Source: Nymphaea colorata (lineage: Eukaryota > Streptophyta > Magnoliopsida > Nymphaeales > Nymphaeaceae). Taken from it: DNA of 64,000 bases. The stretch's first letter is position 1; each line of letters begins with the position of its first letter. A model generated the notes under the pieces. It made no database searches and was not told the origin of the DNA. It was given only the letters and a program-made list of their open reading frames with translations. The stretch is taken from positions 2,234,001 through 2,298,000 of the forward strand of contig NC_045141.1 of assembly GCF_008831285.2 (NCBI RefSeq), in the 5' to 3' direction. This document shows positions 48,417-60,257 of the stretch, one piece after another. The position numbers were made by a program, and so were the translations under genes.

Positions 48417-50179
48417 CACCAAACCCCCTCGATCTATCCCCACCTCATTCTGCTTCCCCCTTGTCTACACCCCTCTCCTAGATGCATAGGCAGCACTGCA
48501 TTCCACCTTCTTCTTGGAACCCCTGCTTTGCAATGCTTCCTAATAGGGGCCATCTCTAGAAACCTCCCTTTTTTCTTTGGGCTAGTGTGACATATAAACT
48601 ATTTTAACGGAACATTCTTATTCATGTTTGCAACTAACATAGTTTTCATTTTCTATTTTCTTTGAAAAGCAGCATTAGCCTTAGAAACCATATAATTTTG
48701 ATGTTCTATTTCGACGCACTGGTAATTGCGCTTTCGATGTTTTCATGTGTGCTTTATTTTATAAGTTCAACTTAGTCAATTGAGCTAGTAGAATTGAATT
48801 TCCTTTCATTACTTTCAGAAATATGGCATGTAAAATGCCTGCTTATTCCATTTGAAGAGTCATTATAGTAAATGGTTATATGAAGCTTTCATGGTTTCCT
48901 ACTTCCAGTTGAAAGTCTAAACCGTAGAATTGTAGCTGAATTGCATCTTAGTTCGTTTTGAGAAATGGACTTATAAAATGCACTGCTGGTATGGCCAACA
49001 ATGGTAAAAATTTTAACTTGGAAATATTTTTCAGATCCAACAAACTAGGAAAATTTGTTCTCAAGTTTTTCTTCCTGCCCATCAAACATGTAAATTTTTC
49101 CTGTTGTACATTTTTCCAAGATTGTTTTTCTAGGATTTTTTTCCAAGAAAAAAACATCAAGGCCATCAAACACTACCTTAGGAAAAAAAAAAACACCAAA
49201 CTGCTATTGCATTGGTGACGCCGCCCCTCGTAATGAGATATTTAAAATAGTCAACTGGATCAACAATTATTCATGTCAACCACCTGTCTTTTCCTCTCAT
49301 AGCTAGTCTTTTAATCCCCTCTTTACTCGATAAAGCATTTGACACTGTCAAAGATGGACCAAATCCAACACTATCCAAGTTACCAAGGGAGAGAAACCAT
49401 AGGTTCACACTACCTCTCTAGGATCACCAAGCAGTTGGAATATGAGTGACATAGAACTAGACCTCTATGCTAAGTTTAAACAAATGATGCTCAAGTTCAT
49501 GAATGAACATGATACTCCTAGATGAGTTCAACCTAGGAAGACCAAGGGCATACCATTTAAGGCAAGGACTAGGAAGGAAGCAAGTTGTCCTCTATCAAAA
49601 AATCAAGACCTTTGAGAAATGCTTAATCAATTTTATCAACCGTCGAATAGCTTGATCTCCATCATTTCCATTCAACCTTCACCATGGCACTTGAGAAAAT
49701 CATAAACAAAATAAATGTGGATGATGGTGCATACGACAAACTCCCTTTAACGAATGCCAAAATGAAGACAAGAATGTAGACAAGAAACAGACCCTCATTG
49801 CACCTAAAGTCAACATCACCCAGCATCACATAGATGAAGGATTGATAGAGGACAACCACAATCAACTACTCTCATGATTGTAGGCAAAAATAAAAGGAGT
49901 CGTCTACCTTTTCTATCATTTTCCTTTTTTTAATAAGGTTTCTCCTGCAACAGCAATCAATCATGAATTATTCAATTGGTTTATCAATAAATATAAATGA
50001 GGTAGTTTTCTTTTGAAGAATCATCTCTTTGTTTCTTTTGTGGTTGATTATTATTTGGAGACCAGATCCATTGTCATTTCGGGCTGCCAGACTGAGGCAT
50101 CTTTTATAGGTTCTTACTGAACCTTGTTGTTTCCATCTTTAATAGCAAAGGATAACGTCCTAGACACCTTTTGGAATAT
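47641..50179. other. Intergenic region with two CT microsatellites
   Basis: No gene was recognised. (CT)n runs lie at 48,117-48,150 and 48,376-48,412. Between them a unit of about 70 bp with AGCAAG, ACATCA and TGTTCTTCA-TA is repeated (about 48,224 and 48,291). The part 49,000-49,190 has inverted T/A-rich words suggestive of a small MITE. Nothing coding was found at 49.3-50.2 kb. Confidence 0.45.
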
Positions 50180-50215
50180 GTATTTTTAAGCTTCTAAATC
50201 ATGAGTTAACCACTC

Positions 50216-51729
50216 TTGTATAAAACCTCTCCAAACACCTTTCAATTGTTTTTGCCATCCTTGGCATGGACTAATTTTGATTTGGTGGTCAACTTTTTGG
50301 AGCCAATTACAACTTCTATTTTACACTTTCAATTGGCAGTCAGTTCTCTGGAGCTCATCATAACCTCTATTTTAGTTGTTCAATTTAGTGGTTGGCTCTA
50401 GAGTCAGTCACAATTTTTTTTTCTGTTGATTTCATGGTATGTTATTCAAACTTGGTCTCAACGTTATTTCTTCTTTAATTTAGTGATTGGCTTTTTTGAG
50501 TCAATCGCAATGTTTATTTACCTTTGATTTTTTGTTTGGCTCTCTGGTGTCTATCACAACTCTTACTTTATTTTCAATTTGGCAACTAGTTTCTTGAAAT
50601 GAGTCACATTTTCATTTAACATTTTTATTGTTGGCTATTTCCCCAAAATTAGCACCCATCCACTTGATCCTTTATTCAGTGATTAGATCTCCAAACTTAG
50701 TCACTTATTCCTTTAACTTTTTGATTTGATGGCTAGTTCTCCAGAATTTGACACACTTTCCGTTGAACTTTCTTTGGTTGCTAGTTCTCAAGAACTAGTG
50801 ACCTTTTATTTAACCTTTTGGTTTGGTGGCTAGTTCTCTGGAATTAGTCACACATTTATTAAACTTGTTATTTGGTGGTTATTTCTACGAAATTACTCAC
50901 TCTTATTTGACTTTTCATTTGGTAGTTAGATCTTTGAAATAGTGAGGCTTTCGTTTGACCTCCTATTTGGTGATTAGTTCTCCAGAATTGGTCATGCAAC
51001 CAATTTGATTTTGTGGTCAATTCTCTAGAATTGGTCAGCCTTCTTTTCCTGATTTAGTATTTAGTTTCTACTTTGGTTGCACTTTTAATTGACCTTTCAT
51101 TTTAGGGGCTAGTTCTCCAGATCTTGTTTACATTGTGTAACTTGTTATTTGATGGCTAGTTCTTCAAAGTTACTTACAATCTAATTTGACGTTTCATTTG
51201 GTCACCTTCTTAAAGTTGTCACAATTGCACTTTACCTCCTATTTGGTGATCAGTTCTCCAGAATTGGTTAGCAATCTATTTAAGTTTGTGATCGATCCTC
51301 CAAACATAGTCACTCTTTATTCCAAATTTGATGGTCAATTTTTGGAAATTGGTCACTCTTCAAATTTACCTTCATTTTGAGGGTCAGCCCCCTAGAATAG
51401 ATCACAAATCTATCTTATTCGATGGTTAGTTTTTGAAATTTGATCTCTGACTTAGCAGATGCTCCTCTATAATTATTCACACTTCTATTTTTTGGCTTTT
51501 TCCCTCCAACTTGTTCATTATAATCAGTTGTGCTTGTCTTTTATTTCAACTTGTTCTCATAGCCATTTCTCTAGAATCAGTCACCACTTTCACAAAAGAA
51601 CCACCTAATATATCAGAATGGGTCCATTTTCATGTCAGTAGTTCAGTTGATTTTGAGAGTTTGCTTGGTACTGAAACTATTTCAAATTATTCAATTTTTT
51701 CAATCCAACAGGAGGAGCCCCAAGTCTAG
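50216..51729 (+). pseudogene. Decayed tandem-repeat gene, 16-residue units, family unknown
   Basis: About 26-28 degenerate units with a period of about 46-50 bp fill 50,270-51,590. In one + frame within each unit the peptide (A/V/I)SS(P/L)EL(V/I)T recurs: SSLELIIT near 50,342, SSPEFDT near 50,737, SSQELVT near 50,783, SSLELVT near 50,832, SSPELVM near 50,976, SSPDLVY near 51,111, SSPELVS near 51,253, ISLESVT near 51,565. The codons vary mostly at silent positions (GAA/GAG; TTG, TTA, CTA, CTC; GTC, GTG, GTT), as expected if the array was once translated. The surviving open pieces are 50,216-50,401, 51,186-51,380 and 51,511-51,729; the middle is broken by stops and 1-2 base indels. I recognise no family. 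A purely non-coding minisatellite is the alternative. Confidence 0.55.
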
Positions 51730-54599
51730 GGAGGAATTTGGGAGAATTTATTTTCCTTCATTGTTGGTCTTTTCCACAATCCAAACTTACCATAGATTGG
51801 ATTTTACAGAAGCAACTTTTGTTACAACTTCAAACTTTAACTTCTTTCAAAAAAAAAAAAAACTGGAAGTGGTCTTTTAGTTGAACAGGAGAGTGATTTT
51901 AGGAACTGGCCCTTTCAGACATGCCCAATCCAATCCAGAAAAGTAGTCTTCTAGTTGGCTATGGAGTCAGCTATAGAAGTAACCCTTTCATCTTAGAAAT
52001 CAGCAAATCAACCCTCTACAAGGAAACCTTATGTTTATGGAACAATTGAAGAGTGTTTACTTTCTTCTAGTCATCACACATCACAAAACTCTATAGCTAT
52101 GAGGGGAGGTCTGGGAGAATTCATTTCTTCTGATGTTATCCTTGTGCAAAACCATCACTATAAAGAGTTGAAGGAGTACCAACTCATGTTCAGTAGACTT
52201 TGCATAAAATGTCACATGTTAATCAAGAATCCAACAAAGCTCCAAAACCTAGAATTGTGTAATAATTTGCAACTATTTGTACCCAATAATTTTGCAAAAT
52301 CCATTGCATATGATCAGTTTCTCATGTGCATCTCTTGAGAAAAGAGAAATATCCAACCCAGCCATTTATGAAACTTCCAATTAGTTGAGACCCCTACATT
52401 TGTGGCAACATTTTTCTGTAGAAGACTCTACGTTTATGAGAGAGTTGATGGAGCGTGCTCTTCTATCCAGCAACCCATCCCATTTCATAAACACCCAGTC
52501 CGCTATCTCATACCATTATCTTAACCCAAAACTCAAGGACCAATTATGAACTTCTATTTAGTCAAAAACATGGTTAAAGATGTATATTGTTGAAATATAT
52601 CACCAATAAAGTCGCTGTAGTAAATAGCGTTGCACTATAGCAGTGAAATTGGCATCACCAGTATAGATTCTACATTGGTGAAAACGTTCATCGTTATAAG
52701 TATTTATACTGTTGATGCTCTTACTGGTATAGTCTATACCGGTAATATATCCCACCACTATTTTCATCAATATAAGCCTTACCATCTGTTACAATGTTAC
52801 TGCTATAAATGCTACACCAATACAATTGTTGGCATGATACTTAATCAAATACAAGAACAAATAACTTATTGCCAGTAGTGTTTGATTAAAAAAATTAAAT
52901 TGGAGCTAAAGAAATTGAGAGTTCTAAACATTTTGTGCAACAAACATTCACAGAAACTAACTACAAAAAAAGGATTATCAAGCATCTTAAAAGTAATCTT
53001 TGTAGCAGCACAATAAATACTTTTTTCATATGCAACGCAACTAGAACATGCTTTGCTGATCCAACCTATAATGAAGCAATCAATTGATTGTAATGTATTA
53101 TTATCTTAATTACTACTTGAAAATAAAGCATTAGCATAACTATATCAGACGTGCAATAGAAAGTAACACCAGCCTTATATGCATGACTGTCATGACAAAG
53201 CTGACATATTATGATATGAAAACATAAATCTTATTTAGAATTGAATGTTGGGATTATCGGCAGTAACTGATCTTCCAACACAGTACACAAACATGGTAGT
53301 GTCTCGAGAAAATAAGAAATGAAATTATTATTAGTTCAGTATTCAAGCAAGTGATAATACAACAAAGAGAAGAAGAATCAGAATTTGACATTGTTTAAGT
53401 TAGTCCACTTTTGTTTACGAAAATCAAAATTTGATACTGTATAAGCTAATTCACTGATCAATGGGAAAAGGAAAAGAATGTTATAAAGAAACAATAATAT
53501 ATGGCTATCTACAGAATGTACCTCATATGTCTTATCACATTTTTTTTAGAAATTTCTTTCAAGACAACAAAGCACAACGTTGCACCACCTTCTATGTTCA
53601 TGCTCTACCATGTAAAACAAATAATAAATTGTTCACAACTAGGGTCCAACATGACTGAAACAAATGAGACAACGGATATATAAAAAGTTATCGGGCTTGA
53701 AGCATTGACTGAAACAAATGGAAGTAATCAAGCATTGAGCTTTACCAAGTAGCTACAGTTTCAAACCAAAAACCAGGTTGATCACAAACATAGAAAACAC
53801 TATTCAGTTTTTAGTTCTAAGTAGACTAGCTATCAAAAGTTTGTGACTTGCCTGGTGGTAGATAATTGCAAAGTATTGCATCAACATACTCATGCTTCAA
53901 GTGAAAAAGGGAATCCTCCAACATGAAATGATTCTTTGTTCTGAAAATCGGATCCATCAATGAATGAAAAATAACTATAAAAATTACTATTTTTTTATAC
54001 CATGGAAAACATTGTTTAGACCATGGAAAACTCTTGAACTATTCCAAAATAGAAACTGATGATTGCTTTTTTGATAACTAAGATTATGCCTTCTTAGCCA
54101 TGATTTCATCCTTCTATGTTTTAGCACCTTTGAAGAAAGCTTTTTACATGTATAGAGGGAGGGAATCAAATCATGTATATTTAAAGGCTCTCAATTCAAG
54201 ACAGAGGTGATCCAATCTCTCGGTGTTCATTTGCAAGTTCTCCAAAACTGAATAAAGAAGCTTCGTCATTTCCAAATTCACAATCCAGTTACTGTAACCA
54301 ATTGTAAGGTAGAATTGCAGATGTACAATTTGATATAATTTAAATATTACATCTGTAATCTTGAAACAAGCCGCAAAGAATAAAATTCAATCTTCAATCA
54401 TGCAAAACATATGTAGACTAGCTAAAAGTAATGCATGTTATACATTTCATACATGTTATAGTTAGACAAAAGGCTAATTATAAAAGAACAAACAATGTAT
54501 ATGTGAACCAAAAATATGTCTTTTGTAATGTTTTTCTCGACTTCAGAGATGCCAATTACAAATTCAAAAGAAAGGGAAAAAAAGGAGGTCCATTTAACA
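51730..54599. other. Intergenic region, possible gene fragments
   Basis: No complete gene. At 52,650-52,880 words such as ACTGGTATAG, TATACCGGTA and CCAGTAGTG resemble subterminal repeats and a terminus of a CACTA element, but the opposite end was not found. On the minus strand at about 53,860-53,950 an exon-like segment occurs (HFMLEDSLFHLKHEYVDAIL then CNYLPPG), preceded by TTTTCAG and followed by CAG-GCAAGT, a GC-type splice donor. I do not recognise the protein. Confidence 0.35.
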
Positions 54600-54607
54600 C
54601 CTTTGAA

Positions 54608-55312
54608 CTATGTTTTTTCTCTAGAAGTAACAAAGCAGTGATTTCCTTGCCATGAAGTAAGTAATGAAGAACCTAATGGAGCATACCTTCTAAATGAAGT
54701 AAGCCAATAACTCTTTAGGTAGCTCAGAGTTCGTAGAATGAGAACATGTCTCCTTTGCGTCTTGTAGAGGTTGTCCTCCTTAGATAGTGTAACTGATTGT
54801 TGCCATGTGCCAGCCTTTTTATATATATATAAGTTAGCCCCTACCCCAATTTCAACGGCATATACCACGCGTCGGAAGTGACTTGCCAATCCACATAAAA
54901 CAATATTAAAAAATGTACCCATCACTGAAGATCCAATTGCATGCCTTTTACTTCCCATCAAGTGAAGTGCGACAAAGGGCATGGCATCCTTGCCTTGGAC
55001 TGTCGATATTTTATGTTTTGTTCTTATCACATCAAGAAGCTCATGTTTCTCAACCTGTTGATGAAGATGCTAGATGGCTAACAACATAGACACAAAGACA
55101 CTAAAAAACTGGCAAGAGAAAAAAATATAACTAACCGTCTGTGCAAGGACAATTCTGTCAAAATTATCATGCATATCAGTTGATTCATGTAGCCTTTCGT
55201 AATCATCTTCTTCAACATAAATTTCTTTAAGAGCTCCATTTACGTCAATATTATTGTTGCTTTATACCACAACCATGTATGATTTAACCCTTTGCTGTAG
55301 CATCTTCCCTCC
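54608..55312 (-). pseudogene. Clathrin heavy chain pseudogene fragment
   Basis: Clathrin heavy chain forms the legs of the coat on endocytic and trans-Golgi vesicles. Read on the minus strand, exon 1 (about 55,312-55,136) gives RVKSYMVVV, a stop at a Gln position, [20 protein letters not shown] then [17 protein letters not shown] donor follows, and the next exon starts at 55,054 after CAACAG with VEKHELLD. About 200 bp of unrelated sequence (54,832-55,027) comes next, then YIYKKAGTWQQSVTLSKEDN then LYK, a one-base loss, then DAKETCSHSTNSELPKELLA and YFI, and a trace of the next exon near 54,615. This covers a small part of the C-terminal leg. Intron retention rules out a processed copy. Confidence 0.87.
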
Positions 55313-56560
55313 ATTTGATTTCCTACCCAATAATGATAGGAAGAATGATCAACTACAAATGAAACTAGAGCACAAAGAACTATATGCAATTGTAAAACAA
55401 ATAGTGCAAGTTATATGAAAGCAATGCAAAAAGATAATTTATGGAAAAAAAAAGAAGAAAAGTTAAGGCTCAAAGTATACACACCACTCAAGAATCCAAA
55501 GGGACTCCAATTACCATATTTTAAAGCACACACACACACACACATATATATATGTATATATGTATATATATATGGGGATAGAGACACTTAACAAAATTAA
55601 TAATTTTTTTAATTGATAATATATTTTTTACATTACTAAAAAAATTCACTATAACCAATCAAAACATACAAAAGAAATTATAATTTCATCATGAAATTAA
55701 CTCTAACCGGAGCCCCATGTTAATCCTCTTTGATGGCTGTCCACTTATAATTCAGGAGGAATAAAATTCAGTTGAATACAAAGTCATACATATACATTAG
55801 CTTTATCCCAGCAACAAGAATATAACCACTACCAAGAAAAAATAGCTTAGTGTGAGAACATTTGTATCAATTAAAGAAAGCACACTTACTAGATGTAGCG
55901 TATACCAATGATACAAAATTGTGAATTAGTAAATTAGAATGCATACTGAATACCTTTTACTTCACCCATCTATTATCAAAGTTGAAACATAGACCCGATC
56001 CCTTGCCTTCTCTGCCTACAAGACACAAAAGAAGTAGACAAAAAAAAAAGGAAAAAATTAGCATAACAGTTCTCATGAAATCCCAGACAGATATAATAAG
56101 ATGTTGGCACATCTAAATGTCTAATATAATACAAAATCATAACATTTATAACTTCCCATGCAATATTTTCTTGTGCTCACCTCCTAATGAAAATGAGGTT
56201 GAGCATCTAATATTGTTTACTTAAATGGTTGATCAGGTGATTGATCCCCACTACTTGCACACATTCTCTTCTTCAGCATGACCCCTACTTCCACCATGGC
56301 TATTCTCTCTACCATGCTTTCAATTGAGCATGACGGGCCTATTTGTGAAATGGACACCAACAACACATACCATTATTTTCCTTATTTGATATAGAATATA
56401 ACAATTTTTACAAAATTCAAAAATAATTTATAATTCCTAAGATATAGATGCTACAAGACAAAGAAAATTCTAAACTTTTTAGGTTCTGAAATATAATATT
56501 GAATAAAATGTTAGAAGGTCTTCAACACGTGAACCAAAAAAAAAAACTGCAGGGATCATA
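55313..56560. other. Intergenic, AT-rich
   Basis: A mixed (CA)n(TA)n microsatellite is at 55,527-55,574. On the minus strand around 55,970-56,015 an exon-like string (AEKARDRVYVSTLIIDG) follows CTTGTAG and precedes GTGAAG, but it matches nothing I know and does not fit clathrin. No other coding sequence was seen. Confidence 0.35.
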
Positions 56561-56569
56561 CTAGAAAGA

Positions 56570-57260
56570 GAGAATAAGTAAGAGAGAGGCACTTGAAAAT
56601 TTTCACTTCTTCGATCACCATTAGTGTGTTACATATATAATAAAAGGGTTTCTCTTACACCCATGTTACAAGAAAAAAAAAATGTCCATGTTTATGACTT
56701 CATAGAAACTACCACTCCTTTTAATCATGGCCCCACTATTTTTACGTAATTTACTACCACTTCAAAAAACTAAAGAGACACCTCCTAAGAACCATAACTT
56801 CTATTCTTTAATGAAGGGATACATTAACACCCATTATTCCCATTCTTTTCACTCCACCTTTACTTGAGACACTTGGCAACAATCTCTTGCTCCTTAAATG
56901 GACAATAATAGTGCCACTGGTTGCCCCACTATGACATGGTCCGACACATCAATTCACATTTCTCCCTTTTGATGGGAGAACTCAAATATGTCTAACAAAT
57001 GTCTGAAGATAACAAATTTCTAATAGGGCACAATGACTTAGTAAATCCATCAGAAATTTGGCCATTTGCATTGTGGTACCAGGTTGTGCCTCTGACACAC
57101 GATTTCATACTTCAACGCATACAACTTTTCAAATTTCATGCCTTTAGCACATGATTTTACACATCGATGCATACTAGTTTTGAAATTTTGTGTCTCTGTT
57201 ATACGATTTTGTGCATCATCATATAAAAGTTTCCAAATTTTGTACATTTGATAGACAATT
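56570..57260 (-). mobile_element. Possible copia-type 3' end: repeat-bearing tail, purine tract and LTR start
   Basis: On the minus strand an open frame from 57,247 to 57,050 contains a degenerate repeat of about 60 bp (words KLLYDDAQNRITETQNF and KLYALKYEIVCQRHN). After its stop comes CATCAAAAGGGAGAAATG (about 56,966-56,983), like the polypurine tract of plant copia elements, followed by a region with a TATATAT signal near 56,630. No second LTR or pol domain was found, so this is a tentative call. Confidence 0.35.
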
Positions 57261-58068
57261 TCATGCTTTGAAGGGAAACATGAATATCATTTGTTTTCCT
57301 CAAAATTGCCATAAAATCAGATTTTATTCTGATTTAGATGGTTTAAAATTAAAATGTTGGTTCTAAGAATGTATCATTCTTAGAGAATGATGGGATTCGA
57401 ATTGGCTTCATATAAATTAGGCATTCAAATCGGCAAAAGGGACATGTGTTTTTGAGAACATGCTTTGTTCATATCATGAAGTTTGAGAGGCTTTTCTTTC
57501 TTCAAAACCAAATTAAATTTCAGATCCTTGTGCCAAAAGATCCATCCATTTCTTGGATGACTTTAGCACTTTTGATCTTGTTCTTTGGAGGATATTAAAA
57601 TTGGGATCCTGAGTATGATTTTTCATTGTTCTTAAGACTTAATCGATCATATGTAACTCTGAAAATTGATAAATTAAATCAGCAATTCCTAAAATGCTTT
57701 TAAGAAGCCGATTGGAAAGGATTAGAACTTTTTATTGTTCCACGCAGCATAGCCACTTTGTGGCTGAACATTAGCATTCCAAGCATGTAAACTTTGAAAT
57801 TCTTAAACTAATTCTTGTGAAGTATGGTCTGATTTCAGCCACTGGCATACACTTTATGTATGAATTACTGGAATTAAAGCAGATTTAAAGATGAAATGAA
57901 AGTGATTTTGTAGCTTTGTACTACGAAAATCAACAAAATGATCCCCTTCCTTAAAATCAACTTAGAAATGTATTCCAACCTGATCTTAAAAGAGAAAAAC
58001 GACTTTTAACAAGAGATTGCATGTGTATATATACAATAATATATATATATATATATATATTATATTTG

Positions 58069-58107
<39 letters not shown>

Positions 58108-60051
58108 CTTGCTCTTCAAAATGAGATTTTAACAAGTGACCACATAACTCATGAATAATGATGATTTATGGTTGGGTTCTTTTATGTAGGAAGACTAAAA
58201 ACTAGTTTATAATCTCCTCTACCACCCTTGACCAATTGAATAGAGAAAAACATGAATAAAAATGACTTTAAATAAAAACAAATGAGCGAATGCTCAAGTT
58301 GGTCCATCCTTAATGTTGCCATGCAAAGGTGGATAACATTCATGAGAATGCATCCATCCTTAATAGGCTTTCAAGCTATGTATATGGCAACGAATCTCTC
58401 TCTCACCGTGGGATTCACTCATGGTGGGGGATTCAAAAGGTTTTAGACTGGTTAATTTTGAAAAGGGACGTGGCTGTAGGGCCTCTTTTTAAAAATTGAT
58501 TCATATGTTTTATTTTGAAAAAGTCGATTCATGCATTAACATGTACATTTGATCGTGGCTTTTCTCTTAGCTGGACATTTCCCAACCATGAAATAAAATG
58601 AAAATAAAGTCCTTCCCATGAATTGCTGAAATTAAAAATGAACTAACAAGAAGTTAAAATAGATGAGTGATGGATTAGAAACACCTACCTTGTGGTCGGT
58701 CTTGATACTTGATTATCTTCCTTGCGTGTTCTCTAGATCAAGCAATCCTAAGCAAGATCTCATGGTTGGATTCAAGCTTAGCAAAGCTAGAAAGAGATAG
58801 CTTGCTTGCTGGAAATGGCAGTGGAAAGAAAGCCTCTTACCACAAAAATCCTAAGGAAGGGTTCACTTAAGCACCCTAGCTTAGCAAGATCGATGGAAAG
58901 AAATAGGAAAATGAACAAGAGAATGAGAGAAAAGGGGAGAGGGCTTGGACGAATTTTTTTCTTCTTCTCCTGAGCTTCCTCTTCTTCTCTCCTTGGCTGC
59001 CACGAGCTGATGAAGACTTCTTCTAAAAAAGAAAAATTGTCCCCCCTTGGCTTCCAAGGGGGGTTTATATAAGGGAGGAGATAGGTTCAATCACCTCTTT
59101 AATTTACCTTGAAAATTTATTCAAGGATTAGGGAGTTGTAGAATGGATTAAATGTATTTTTAATAGCTGTAATTAATCACAGCTAGCTCATTTACATGAG
59201 CTAGGATGGTTGGGCTAAGCATGGTCAACCTTGGTTCAGACCTAGCTGCCCAACTTTGACCAAAATTTCATGAATTTGAGCTAAGAAAGCTCTTGATTGA
59301 GCTAAATTGTACTTTGACTGGGTTTAGTCAAAGCAGATTTGACTTGGTCAAGGTCTATTTATGTCCATCCACCGGTCATGGGATAGACCTCCCCTTTTGA
59401 CTGGGCTAAGCTTGCGTTGACTGAGCTTAGTTGAATTTGGCGCCACACTTGAGTGCACCAGGGTCAAACCTACTTGAATTAAGTAGGTTAGGTTAGCTTA
59501 ATTAACACTTGTTGGAATTCGACTCCTCTTTAATTAGAGGATCTCCTTTTTAGTTATGAAAGAGAAAGAGGCATAAATGTCCCTCTTTTCCTATGTTTCT
59601 AGTTATGACTTTATTGGTTACTCCTTGAAAATGATTTTTAGAAGTAATTGAGATTTTTTTAAAAGGAGAGCTGCGTGACCTCTTTGGTGGGCTCCTTACC
59701 ACACTAGCAGCTGAGGCTCACATGTGGGTCCCACGTAGCATTCTAGATTTGGAATTAAATCTAATTTTTGTATTTAAATCCAGATTTGAACTTTGTAATC
59801 GAATATGGATTTCAAATGACACTTGTAATTTGGATTAGGATCTTAAATCCTAACTTAGATCTAGTTTAGACTTGTAATTCTGCTTTGGCATTTGTGTCAC
59901 GAGTTAAATTTATGACTTGAATCTAAATTTGTGCTTAGATTCGAAATTGGCTTTGAAATTAAAATTTTTCACAATTTTTTTTGTGAAATTCTTCTGTAAA
60001 ATTTTGACATCACTTCCATCAACTGAGGTAGAAAAATTTGGGGTGTTAACA
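57261..60051 (-). repeat. Probable large Ty3/gypsy LTR, minus orientation
   Basis: The minus strand starts TGTTAACACCCCAAATTTTT at 60,051, the classic opening of plant gypsy LTRs. A TATA box (CTTATATAAACC) lies at about 59,065-59,077 on that strand, with a CT/GA-rich stretch downstream at about 58,880-59,050 that would be the transcript leader. The lower boundary could not be fixed; a (TA)n(GT)n microsatellite occupies 58,038-58,108. The short open frame 58,881-59,090 is leader sequence, not a gene. Confidence 0.5.
58038..58108. repeat. (TA)n(GT)n microsatellite
   Basis: A compound run of TA dinucleotides interrupted by TTTG, followed by about eleven GT units. Confidence 0.95.
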
Positions 60052-60257
60052 CTTAGTGCCTAATTCTAGCATAAGAGCTCTAAACCCACCACTAGGCATT
60101 TAATCTCTTAAATAGTCATTAGCTAAACTTAATCATGATTAGCATAATTGAATCTTAATTAGTCAATTACTAATCTACCCATGGTCATTGATGGTAATTA
60201 CAAGTTTGCGACTAATAACCATAATACCCTAGTCTCATTGGGTCTTGGATGATTTTT

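Noticed and set aside
49165-52886. Twelve-base inverted match ATCAAACACTAC at 49,165-49,176 and 52,875-52,886, enclosing the 48-bp array, as ends of a CACTA transposon
   Set aside because: CACTA ends should be flanked by a 3-bp direct duplication; here the flanks are AAA and TTT. The match does not continue inward and no transposase was found.
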